Shown piece after piece: positions 11,759 to 22,100 of a DNA stretch of 64,000 nt (the stretch's first letter is position 1; every line of letters begins with the position of its first letter). The stretch is taken from the NCBI GenBank assembly GCA_025917655.1, contig CP084613.1, positions 3,350,001-3,414,000 on the forward strand, read 5' to 3'. Below the pieces are notes generated by a model, which made no database searches, had not been told where the DNA came from, and was given only the letters and a program-made list of their open reading frames with translations. This DNA is from Chlorella sorokiniana. Taxonomy: Eukaryota; Chlorophyta; Trebouxiophyceae; Chlorellales; Chlorellaceae. The position numbers were made by a program, and so were the translations under genes.

Positions 11759-12787
11759 GCGTGCTACTGGAGCACGCTGGCAGTGGCGGTAGGGCAGTTG
11801 TACCTGCTCTGCCGCCGCCCTCGGGCGCCGGCACTGCTCCAGCCGCTCTTGCGGCGATCTCTCCATTCCTTTGATCATTGCGCTTTGTAGCTGTGGCTAT
11901 TCTTCTCCTGCCTTGCCCATCTTTATCCGGCCTCATTTCGTTGACGCCAACCTTCTGCCCTGGTTGGAGTCATATCCTTCCGCCGTCGTGGCGGCAAGGT
12001 CGGGTTCCCAAAGAACTTGCACACTGGCCTTGCAATCGACAATTCTTTGCTTGATGGTCGCGCTCCTGGCTGACTGCTTGCTACGACAGCCGCCTGTCTG
12101 CGCTTGCTCAGCAAGTGTGCACCCGCAGGATCAACCCTTCTCCCTGGCTTGTTCCCTTTGCGCCTGTGCAACGTGCTCCCCCCCCCCCCCTTCCCCCAAC
12201 CCCCTCTTTCATTGCACCTGCGGTCAATATTCACCTGGTCTCCCAACAAACGAGCCGCCGCATAAAGCGTGCTCCATGAGCACCTGTGCCCGCCCCACAA
12301 CAACCTCCCACCTGCCTGGCGCAATGCTGCCATCCACCCTTTGGCAGCGCTGCAATCCAACCCAGAAAGCAATGCGTGCAGTGCGCTCTTGTAAACGTCA
12401 GTGACTAAGCAATGAATGGGCGGCGTGCCTTGGCAGCAGGTGTGGAAAGGCAGGGCAGGATGAAGGGGTGCCTCTCCCTCCCGGCCCCTGTTGCCCAGTT
12501 TGATCACCCTACGCTTGCCCAACAACCACCGCAGGGTAGCTTTTCACGTGAATGTTGTGGTATACGCTCTCTGCTTGCAACGGGCGCTGGGGACCTTGAA
12601 GCCATGCGATTCGAGCAACCGAGGTGGGCGTCTGAGGTAGCAAACAGCCATCAATCCTACAGAGGCTGTTGAGGCCCCTGGCTGCCGTCCTAGGCGTCCG
12701 GCGACTTACCTTGGACAGCCCAACCCGTTTTCGCTTGATGTCGGCCTTCTCCTCAACCCGCCCACCGCAGCTACGCCACAGAAGTGC
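11759..12787. other. About 1 kb intergenic region, FAD7 / sulfotransferase-like gene
   Basis: This should hold the FAD7 3' UTR and the next promoter. A C13 homopolymer lies at 12178-12190. No gene is supported; reading frames here lack family motifs and splice logic. Confidence 0.4.
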
Positions 12788-14529
12788 ATGAGCAGCATGT
12801 CCCGACTTGCTGCGGCGACATTGAGGAGAGCACCGCTTTCTGCATCCCTGCCGACGGTGCGGCTGGCGCCTGGCATGCAGCTGCCCGCTCTGCGTGGCTG
12901 GTGCTGCTGCTTGCAGCGCCAAGCGCGCAGCTTCCCCACCGTCCAAATGTTGCTCGCATGCAGGAGTGCACTGCTCCGGCTGCAAGTGGGACTTTAGGCG
13001 CGGGGTGTGCTTCCGCAACGACTGCGACGCGCTCTTCACCCCACGCAACCTGCGCGAGCAGCAGCGCCGGTGGCAGGCAGACCCCCAGCCCCAGCTCATA
13101 ATCACGGCTGGACCAGAGCGCAGCGGCTCAACCTGGCTGTTCAATGCAGGTATGGGGACTGGAGTGCATGCGGTGTGCGGCCTTTCAAGCAAGGACAGTG
13201 TGTGGCGTCCCTTTGGGGAACGTCGACCGTCAGCGGATTGCGATTGTTGTGTCTGACCTGCAGTGCGCCTGCTCTTCCAGCATGCCTGCAAGCCGCTGGA
13301 TGCGTACTGGTTGAAGAACATCACGGACGCGGCCTTGGATGCCCGTGGCGTAGGTGGGCATGCGGCAGAGCGTGTGGGGGAAGCGCTGTTGCGCAGGCGG
13401 CGGCGTCGGGAGGGCTACACCATCCCCTTTTGCCTCTTTCCCACTCACGCTACTGCTGCTGCAGGCAAGCCTGGTGCTCACCACGTGCTGCTGAAGACTC
13501 ACGCCTGGAGCGACGCTTTCCAGTTGGAGCGCGCAACGCACGGTGCGGGCATCTGGGGCCGCGGCGGCATCCAGCGCGTGCCTGCACCCAGCCAGCAGAT
13601 GCTCTCCATTCACACCCCAACTCGCCTCGTTCACTGGCTGCTCACAGTTTTTGTGACCCATCGCGACCTGCGCCAGGTGCTGGCCAGCTTCCGCCGCATG
13701 ACCTGGTGAGGCACTCGCCGTGTGGCTGGCTCGATGTTGAGGCGCTGTCGGGCAGGCCCTCGGCACTCCCGCCCATCACTCCCATTCCATGCCTGATCCG
13801 CTGCCCTTGGCCTTGCTGCCAAGCTGCAGGGAGTATGAGCTGCCGGCCAGCTACGTGAAAGACCACTTCCGCTGGCGCCAGGCGGCTGAGCTGGACCTGG
13901 GGTTTGAGGACATCATCGCACGCCCGAGGCCCTGCTGCGCGACCTGGCCTCTCGCATGGGCCTGCGGCAGGTGTGTGCGACCGAGTCGGGCGGAGGCTGA
14001 CTTACCTCAATGCACTTGTGACAGGCTCCCCGCTGCATGCTGCAACTTGCCAGGCCCCCGCTTTCCCCCTCCTGTTCCGCGAGTTGGGTGCAGGTCGACT
14101 TCTCTGCAGTGCTGCACGACCTGTGCAACCTGCCGGTGCCCCGTGATTGGGTGGACCCCGTGACGCAGGTGCGCAGCAGGGGCAGGGGAGGGCGCGGCTA
14201 GGCTGAGGTTGCAAGCGCTGCTAGTGGCATGACACTCCCCATCACCTGTGCAGATCTGGCCCAGCCACATCTCCGGACCCTACATGGAGGCCCGTGCCAA
14301 GGTGGCGGCAGGTGGTATGGGGCGCAGCCCCAATCACCCAGGCAGCACCGGCTCGAGCACCTCGGACAGCGGGCAGGAGGGTGAGCGGGGCGGCGAGTCG
14401 CTGGAGGAGGCCATGCAGGCTGGCGTGGAGCCGCCCACACCCACCAAGCGCGCCCAGCTGGATAAAGAGGCGGCTGATGCGCTGCTCGAGCGCTTCCCAG
14501 AGTTCTTCAAGTTCTATGGCTATGCCTGA
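12788..14529 (+). CDS. Sulfotransferase-like P-loop protein
   Basis: Likely PAPS-dependent transfer of sulfate. Exons (first uncertain): ~12788-?, ~12962-13149, 13264-13353, 13465-13542, 13648-13705, 13830-13970, 14094-14168, 14254-14529; from 13149 on all joins are in phase. TAGPERSGSTWLFN near 13111 matches the 5'-phosphosulfate-binding loop. VFVTHRDLRQVLASFRRM matches the second nucleotide-binding motif. The C-terminus is Ser/Gly/Glu-rich and ends FFKFYGYA. A Cys-rich piece (CSGCKWDFRRGVCFRNDC) precedes the P-loop. The ATG at 12788 opens an Arg/Ala/Leu-rich, targeting-like peptide (MSSMSRLAAATLRRAP), but I could not join it in phase. A one-base shift lies near 13919. The substrate is unknown; membrane or Golgi location cannot be judged. 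Confidence 0.7.
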
Positions 14530-14810
14530 AGCGGGCAGCAGTTCCAGGGCAGGCCGTTGGAAAACCATTGTGTAGTCATCACTGTGCCTGTGTTTGTGCC
14601 TTTGCCGTCCTGTGTCTGCATTTTTCAGTAGAACAAACACCGTCATGTGCTTCAATCCTTCTGCAAGCACGGTTGATGAGCCTGCACAAGGAGAGCCCAT
14701 GTTCCGACCGTGCCTGCTGAGTGACACTGACGCCAGCTGTACAGGGCGTCTGGACATGCACACTTGTCGTTCGGCGGAGATTGCATTGCTTTAGCGGTTG
14801 TGTCCAATCG

Positions 14811-17037
14811 ATGAGCCGGCCGCCGTCCCCTGGGGAGGTGGAAACGCGGGCAAGCACAGGTGCGTTCCGTTGCTTTGCTGTTTCCGCGCACGCTACCTAT
14901 CTCTCGAGCATCCTCTGATCATCCCGAGCGCCGCTGCCACCGCAGGGAGCAAGCGGGTGTACGGGCCCCGCCCGCTGCCGCCATCTCAGGTGCTCCGTCT
15001 CCTCCAGCAGGAGCTGCTGGGCCCCCGCCCCAGCTGCAGAGCCCACCTCTGCACAAGCTTCTCCCGCTTCCAACTGCTGCGAGAATGGGACTGCTATGCG
15101 CCGCACGGCGGCAGCGAGTGGTGGCCCCCCTTCTTCCTGCGGCGGCGCAGTGCGGTGCGGGAGGTGCTGGCGGCGCCCTCCCACCGCCTCATCATCGCCC
15201 TGGCCGACTCGGGGTGTGCACCGCCTTTGATCAAGGTAGCCATGCGTAATCACCGGGGTGCTGTTGATCCCTGGAAGTCGCACTTCTGTGGACTGGTTGC
15301 TGGAGCACATGCGTTCCTCCCTTTGGTGCCCCTGCCGCAGACTCTGGGCAGCCGCTCTGCTTCCTGAATGTGGAGGCCGACGAGATTGTGCGCTCATTGT
15401 ACCTCAACCACCTGGGCCCGGCCCCCTCCCTCATCACCATCAGCGTCTTCAGCAGCGGTGAGTGCCGCTGCGCTGGTGGCTGGTGAGACGACCCGCCTGC
15501 CTGTGCTGCCGCCAACCAAAGGAGGTAAATGGGCAGTGCTCCGCCTGCTTGCTGGACCCACAGCGCCGCACCTCCATCCCCTGGCTTTCAGACTCGTTCC
15601 GGGGCTCAAGGTGCGGCAGACGCGTCTGTCCGACATCCGCGCGGGCGGCTGGGCGCCTGGCGCCCGCTCTTCGCCTCCGAGGCGCTCTGCTGGCCCGGCT
15701 TTGTGGAGCTGGACGACGTGAGCCACGTGGCGGTGACGCGCTGCGCGCGCTCCGGCCAGTACCGCGTGTGGGACCTTGCCGCCCCTACACGCCCCTATTT
15801 TGGATAGACGCAGCAGGCGTGCGCGACCTCAAGCTGGCGGCCAGCGGCGTGCTGCTGCGCATGCGGGCGCAGGCGCGGGGCAGCTGCGCCTGCGCCTGCT
15901 GGACTTGCAGCACGGCGACTGCGTGCAGGTGGGCGGTTGAGGGAAGGGGTTTGTGAGGGTGCGTGGGTGGGATGAGGGTGGGGGCACCATGTGTGTGGCC
16001 TGTGCACACGCTGCTGTGCAGAGGGGCGGTCGCTCCCGGGTTGGCGGCACGCCAGCGTGCGCTGCACCCCTCGCCTCACACCCTTACCTCAACCTGAACC
16101 CCCTCCTCTACCGGCAGGAGCTGATTGTGGAGCGGGAGGCGGGCGAGGCGGAGGGCGAGTGGGAGCTGGTGGAGCTGTTTGGCGGCCACCTGCTGACCAA
16201 GGCGGAGGGCGGCCCGCTGCGCATCCGTGACGTGGTCACCGGCGCCGTGAGGTGCGGCGAGCCAGGCCTCGCGGAGAATGCACTCTGCGGTCGTGCCGGG
16301 AAGCCAGGCAGGTCCCTGCGGAGCCAACCCCTCGGCCGACCGCAGCCACTGGCGGACAGGCGGCGGCATGACATGATGCTTGCATGGGTGGGCGGGTCAT
16401 GCCGCCAGCGCTGGCGATGCTCCTGCGCCCCCCTCTCCACCCGCAGGGAGGTTGGCTGCACCGAGCTGCCAGCCCCGATGCCTTTGTGCACCTGCCCTTC
16501 AGCAGCGCCTTCCTGGCCTTCTGGGAGGGCGCCCGCGCAGCTGTGGAGCCTGGCGGGCGAGCGGCTGGCAACGCTGGAGGGCGCTGAGCTGCCGCGCGAC
16601 GCGGGCACCGCCACGGTGTATGTGAGCGACGCGCAGGACCTGCTGTTCCTGTGCCGCCCGCCCGAGCCGCCCCGTCAGGCCAGGCCGAGGGCCGGGCGGC
16701 GCCGCCCCTGGGATGCGGCGGTGGCAGGGACAGCGGGAGCGGCTGCACTCGCGGCTGGTGGTGGCAGCGAGCAGCATGGAGCCGTGCTGGTGTTTGACTT
16801 GCTGGCTGGAAAGCTGGTGGCGGCAGTCGGCGCGCAGCAGCAGGCGCCCAGCGGCGACGCGGCACCGCCGCAGAGGTGCAGCGCCTGCGGCGGCCCTCGC
16901 CACCCAGCCCTGCCGCCGTAGCAGCTGCCAAGGCCATCGCTGCAATGAGCCACGTCACGGCTCTCTTCTACGACCAGCAGAGCCACCGGCTGATCACGGG
17001 CGGCGCCGATGGCAGGGTGCACGCTTGGGGCCTGTAG
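14811..17037 (+). CDS. WD40-like beta-propeller protein, conserved in plants and algae
   Basis: Function is not established here. Exons: 14811-14859, 14946-15235, 15341-15457, 15592-15928, 16118-16251, 16447-~17037. The start MSRPPSPGEVE splices in phase to GSKRVYGPRPLPP. Then come LLREWDCYAPHGGSEWW, LNVEADEIVRSLYLNHL, ALCWPGFVELDDV, QYRVWDLA, HLLTKAEGGPLRIRDVV, ARAQLWSLAGERLATLE, and a last blade LITGGADGRVHAWGL ending at TAG 17035. Repeated short beta-strand units with W-D or R-V-W endings indicate a propeller. I recall an uncharacterised plant family of this shape, possibly with a degenerate F-box at the N-terminus. At least six one-base shifts are needed between 15210 and 16550, more than in neighbouring genes, so a pseudogene is a real alternative. 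Confidence 0.6.
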
Positions 17038-17449
17038 GTGCGTGACGCGACGGCAGTGGCACGATGTACCAACAGTACCGTTTTTGTATATCGCACCAAC
17101 CCGCACTGAATTTTATGGGCACTGTTTTGCACCATCATTGCATCATCCTTGTTTTCTGAGCACCCCAGCTCAGGTGTAAGCTCAAGGAGCAGGCGAGAAT
17201 GAGCATGTGTGAGCCAGGGTGGACAGCAAGCGCACTTGAGTCGAAAACAGGGCAGCCCGTCGCACACGGTTTCTGCAAAGTGAGCTTGAGGGGCAGGACG
17301 AAGTATGGTGCAGGTAATTCCTCATTTCTTTCACAACAGCCTGAGAGCTGCCCATTCCACAGCAGCATGTCGGCTGCTGGTGGGCGCCAACCCTGCCATC
17401 ACGCAAACTGAATTGGCCATACAAGCGGAGCGCCTGGTTGGCTGCCTCC
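17038..17449. other. Tail-to-tail intergenic region, propeller gene / TMEM19
   Basis: Convergent 3' ends. It is somewhat AT-richer, with no supported gene or repeat. Confidence 0.35.
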
Positions 17450-18557
17450 TCAGCATCCCAGCAGCCACATGCCAGCTGCTGCCGTGGCGGCGCTGGTCAG
17501 CGCACTGGCCGCCACGTTGACGCCGGTGTTGCTCAGCACGCTGCGGCCGCTGATGTGCTTCACAGCAGCCGCCCCTGGCACAGCAGCCGGCGGGCGCGAC
17601 ACCACCCTCCCCGTTTGGGTGTCCAAGCCGCTGTACTGCAGCGTGGCCCCCAGCAGGCTGTCGAGGAGCGAGCCGCAGACGCCAGCCGCCAGCGCCAGCG
17701 GTACAGCCCTCCAGCCGGCCAGCGCAGCCAAGCACGCATGGCCACCTGCTGCTTCCGCAGCGGTGGGTTCGGCAGCGTGCGCTGCCTCGAGGCTGACGCC
17801 CAAACGCAGGGCCACGGCTGAAGCTGCCCAGAAGCAGGCGCCGACCAGGGCGCCGCCCATCCCCGCTGCCAGGGTGCCCAGCAGCGAGATGCCGCCGTTG
17901 GTGCCGGGCGGCACAGCGCGCCACGTGGTGATCAGACGCGGCCGCCCGCGGCTGGCGATGCCGACCTCGGAGCTCCAGGTGTCGCCGCAGCAGCAGGCAT
18001 AGAAGCCGAGGAAGCCCAGCTGCGTGGCAGCGCGCCAGCGGCCCGAGTCCCCGCTGAGCGCAGGGAGGTACGTGGGCGCAGCGGCTGCCAGGGGAGGCAG
18101 CAGCCCAGCCCCGAGTTCGCCAGCACTTGTGCAGCATTGCGCTGCCCTCCCGCCAGGTGGCCCTCCTCGAGCCGCGCCTTCAGCTCCGCCCGCCACCTCG
18201 TCAGCTTCGAGCTCGTCAGGTAGAAGGCTATCAGCGTGAGACCGTATGGCAACCCGCTGGCCAAGTGCACTGTGCCCACCAGCACAGCGGCAACAGCCCC
18301 TGCAGGGCAGGTGCCGGCGCAAATCGTTCGCAGCGTGCCGAGGCCGCGGCCTCCGCAGGCGGGAAAGCGGCGGCAGGAACAAGCAGAGCACCGGCTGCCT
18401 GCAGGCGCAAGGCCCAGCAGTGCTGCGACTGTCCGTTGCTCAAACGTGCGTGTAAACGCTCACCAGAAGAGGAGAGAGAGCCTTTGTTTCGGCCCCTTCT
18501 GGCCATCTCTAGCGCGACTGGCAGCGCAAGTGCCACCCTTAATAACAACGACATCAT
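17450..18557 (-). CDS. TMEM19 / DUF92 family membrane protein
   Basis: A multi-pass membrane protein of the family that includes animal TMEM19 and plant PGR; VTE6 phytyl-phosphate kinase is a relative. Exon 1 is 18557-18464 (MMSLLLRVALALPVALEMAR, then RGRNKGSLSSSG). It splices in phase over 164 nt to 18299-17450. Landmarks: LIAFYLTSSKLTRWRAELKA, GGQRNAAQVLANSG, CCCGDTWSSEVGIAS, PRLITTWRAVPPGTNGG, LDSLLGATLQYSGLD, then GRSVLSNTGVNV near the end. DSLLGATLQYSGLD favours the TMEM19 branch over VTE6. One base shift near 18105 separates LANSGLG from the downstream frame. The biochemical role is not known for this branch; kinase activity would be inference. Confidence 0.88.
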
Positions 18558-19105
18558 GATGTACTAATCAGAACAAGAAGACAGGAAAAAGGTGGCTGCA
18601 GGACTTGCTGGGCTCAACAGCGTGTGGAAGCTGACGGGGCGGCGACCGAGCGGCACCTCAATGCAGCGTCGGACCAGCCCTCATTTGCAGCTGTGTTGTG
18701 GTGATCGGATAAAGTCAAACTTTTGGATGTCACACATCACCTAGGGAGACTGCACCGCGTGCGCGTTTGTCTGCAACAGCTTCATCAGCGCCCGCGGCGC
18801 CATAAACGGGCTGAACACCGTCATCGGTGGCGCCTGCATCACTGTCGGAGCTGGCGTAGCCCCTCTCCTACAGAAATGGGCGAGCATCCCACGCAGCATC
18901 ACAGTCCAAGCTGTGGGACCTCCCCAAGCGCGCAGCTGGGGCGCTGCCAGGTCGGCGCTTAGCACCTCTTTGACAGCAGCCATCTCCCGTGCTGCGGCTG
19001 ACATGCATCAGTGCCGCCTGTTCATACCAAAGTCCGTTTACATGCGGAACGCGGGGCCCCGCACGGCTCTTCACAGCGTGTGCGTTCGGCCGTGGCGGCC
19101 GTGGC
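18558..19105. other. Intergenic region upstream of TMEM19 / downstream of DGAT1
   Basis: It holds the TMEM19 promoter and the DGAT1 3' UTR, since both genes are on the minus strand. An open stretch at about 18741-19004 can be read on either strand; the plus reading contains a hydrophobic glycine-rich run (INGLNTVIGGACITVGAGVA). I cannot link it to a gene and treat it as unexplained. Confidence 0.3.
19038..19042 (-). terminator. Candidate DGAT1 poly(A) signal
   Basis: TGTAA on the minus strand about 65 bases past the DGAT1 stop. TGTAA is the usual green-algal polyadenylation signal. Confidence 0.4.
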
Positions 19106-22100
19106 TCAAGAGAAGGGGGTGCTGAGCCCGGTGCGGTAGTCGTGGTAGTACAAGATCATGGCCAGCGGCTGGCCCACCACCACGAAGCTGACCCAGAACA
19201 CCACGTTGCCCACGCGGTCGCTGCGCAGCGCGTTCTTCAGCCACTCGGTGACCACCATGAGCGGCACCTGCGCCATGAGGCCCCAGAAGGCCCACAGCCG
19301 CAGCATGTGCAGCGGCACGCCCACAAGCACCTCGTGGAAGACGGCGGAGACGAAGAAGACGGTGAGGCCTGGGGGCGGTGTTTTTGGTGTGTGTGTGTGG
19401 GGTGGGGTGGGGGTGGGGGTGGGGGGGGGGGGGCGCGGAGTGCGGGCAAACAGGGGCAGGTTGAGCTGCAGCATGGATGTCACGGCCATGAGCCTCAGCG
19501 CTGCACGCGCCGCCAGCCCCTACGCGCCCCCGATCCCGCGCACCAGCATAGAACTTGGGCACCCCGTGGCGTATGAGTGGGAAGTAGACGTGGCGCAGCA
19601 TCCACTTGTGCACCGGCTGGTTCCAAAGGCGCCAGTACTCGCCCACGGTGGTGGCGTTCCACCACTCCTGGCGGGAGGAGAGGGGGGGGGGGGGCAGGGC
19701 AGGCACGCGTGTCTGGCCGGGCGGCAGCAGCGCCCTCCAGGCATCCATGGGCACACACGCTGGCGTGGGCTGTGGGCCGGGGCCTGCATCACGCGGACAG
19801 CGCACCTTGTAGAACTCTCGGTCGCCGAAGCGCAGCACCTCGGCAAGGACGTTGAGCCACAGGTCGAAGAGGGTGTAGAACATGGCCAGCCACCAGTAGA
19901 GCGTAGGCAGCGACAGCTTCAGGATGCGCTCCACCATTCGCAGCCAGTCCTGGGGGGGGGGGGGGGGGGGGCGCAAGCGCGCGTGTGTGTTGTGCTGTGC
20001 TGATCAGGAGGCCCCATGCGAGTCGGGAGGCCCCTGCAAGAGCGCCAACGGCAGGGCCAGCAGGGGCGGCGTCGCAGCCCGGGGTGGCGCGGGGTGGCAT
20101 TCCAGGCGGGGGCTCACCATCGCCCGCAGCGGCCTGAGCGAGTTGTCGATGGTGGGCTGGATGTACTGCTCGGTCACAAACAGCATGAGGCCCAGCGAGC
20201 CGGTCAGCATGAACAGCCGCTTGACCATCCAGCGCGCACGGAACCGTTTGCTGCGGGGGGGGGGGAGGCATGCCAGGAGGGCCACGCGGTGAGGCAGCAG
20301 CCATGCAAGCAGGCAGCGTGGGGGCAACAAAGCCGCCGCCCCTCGTGGCACACAGCAAGGCAGGCAGGCAGGGCGCCGCGGCGGCAACCCTCGCGGCCTG
20401 CCCTGCCGCACCGCCCGCTGCACGGCTGCCCACCTGCGCGGGTAGCTGATCTGGTAGCAGAGCGTGGGCGCCAGCAGGAAGTAGGCCATGTTGGCCAGCC
20501 CGATGTTCTCCGGGTAGCGCAGCTCGGCCTCAGCGCCCTCCGGCACCTGCCCGCTGCCTCGCTCGCCGGGCGCACCTCGCCGTGGCGCCGCGCCACGCTG
20601 CGGAGGGATGGGGGACAGGGGGATGGTGTGTGGCCTCCAGGCTCGCAGCGTCAGCACTCCTTTGCCAAGGGCTTGTAGTAAACCCTCAGCCTCCAACGTG
20701 CTCCCCTTTTCACACACACACACAACACACACACACCGGTAGTCCCAGTTGACGTGGGCATAAGAGACGAGCTTGAGCCAGAGGATGCAGGTGGACATGG
20801 TGAGGGCAAAGCCCGGCAGCAGCTCGGCGCGGGTGTGCAGGATGATTGCGCAGGGGGCCAGTAGCGCGGCGCTCGTGTTGACAAAGTTCAGCAAGAACAC
20901 CAAGTGCTCTGGCGGGGAAGGGGAGGCCAGGAGCAGGGGCAGGTTGGGGCACTGGCCAGGGGAGACGGGCGTGGGGAACTTCAGGCCCCCTCCATGCCAG
21001 GGCAGCAGCGTCAGGACAGCAAGGCAGGCAGGCGGAGGCAGGGTGTAGCCGCCGCTCAGCACAGGCCCTGCCAGCCAGCAGCGCTCACCGGTGGCGCTGG
21101 CGCGGCGAGCCGCCCCCGCTTCATTTCGGAGTAGGTGACCTCACGCTTGCGGCTGGCAGCCACGTAGTGCTGCTCCGCGGCCAGCATGCGCGCCGCGAAG
21201 CGCTCGATGGCCAGCCCGCACAGCGAAGCAGCCCAGGAGCGGCCAGCACAGCAGCAGCGGCAGGTTGCCTGCAGGCGGCCACGTGGCGTGGATTCGGTGG
21301 CGGGCGCTGGGTCAGGTGGTGCCAAACCCAGGCCACCTCCCTGTCGCTGCAGCCCGCGCCAGGCAGTGGGCCCGCATGTCGCTGCAGCCCGGTCAGGCAG
21401 TGGGCCTGCAGCTCTGCGCGCCGCCGCCGCGCGCCCGGCCCCCCCTCCCCCGCACCCGAGGGGCGTGAGCGCGGTGCGCAGGAAGGTGATGGGGTTGAAG
21501 CGGAAGCCGTATTTGATGATGTTCTCCAGGATCAGGCGGCAGTTGGTGGCCGCCAGCACAATGAACAGGAGCGTGATGACGCCTGGGAGGCAGGCGGGAG
21601 GCAGGCGGGGAGTGTGCAGCTGAGCAGCCAGCAGGTCTGTGCAGACTCGAGCGGCGCCCAAGGTGGGCAGGGGCAGCAGGGACTGAACAGCAGGTGCAGC
21701 AGCACAGCGTGCTTCTAGGCAAGCAAACACCCAACAGGGGAAACGCAGGGCGCGGCGCACAGCCGCTGCCCCGCCCGCCCGCTCTCACCGCTCTGGTTGG
21801 ACAGCTGGATTCGCTCTGACGACAGGAGGCTGGCCCGCGGCGTGGAGCACACCAGCGCCGAGGGCGGCATGGTGTCCACGCGCTTGTGCTTGCCGCTGCG
21901 CTGGCGCCGCAGGGGGGGGGCGGCGGGCGTCCAACGTCTGCAGCAGCAGGCAGTTGAAGCTCGAGTTCGGGCCTGACCAGTCATGGCGGGCTAAACTGCA
22001 CCGCAATGAGAGCCAGTCTGCATGCAGGCAGAGTAGAGCAAAGTGCCGGGGCTGCGCCTGCCCACCAGATTGATCAGACGTGTAGCCCTGGGGGTGGTGC

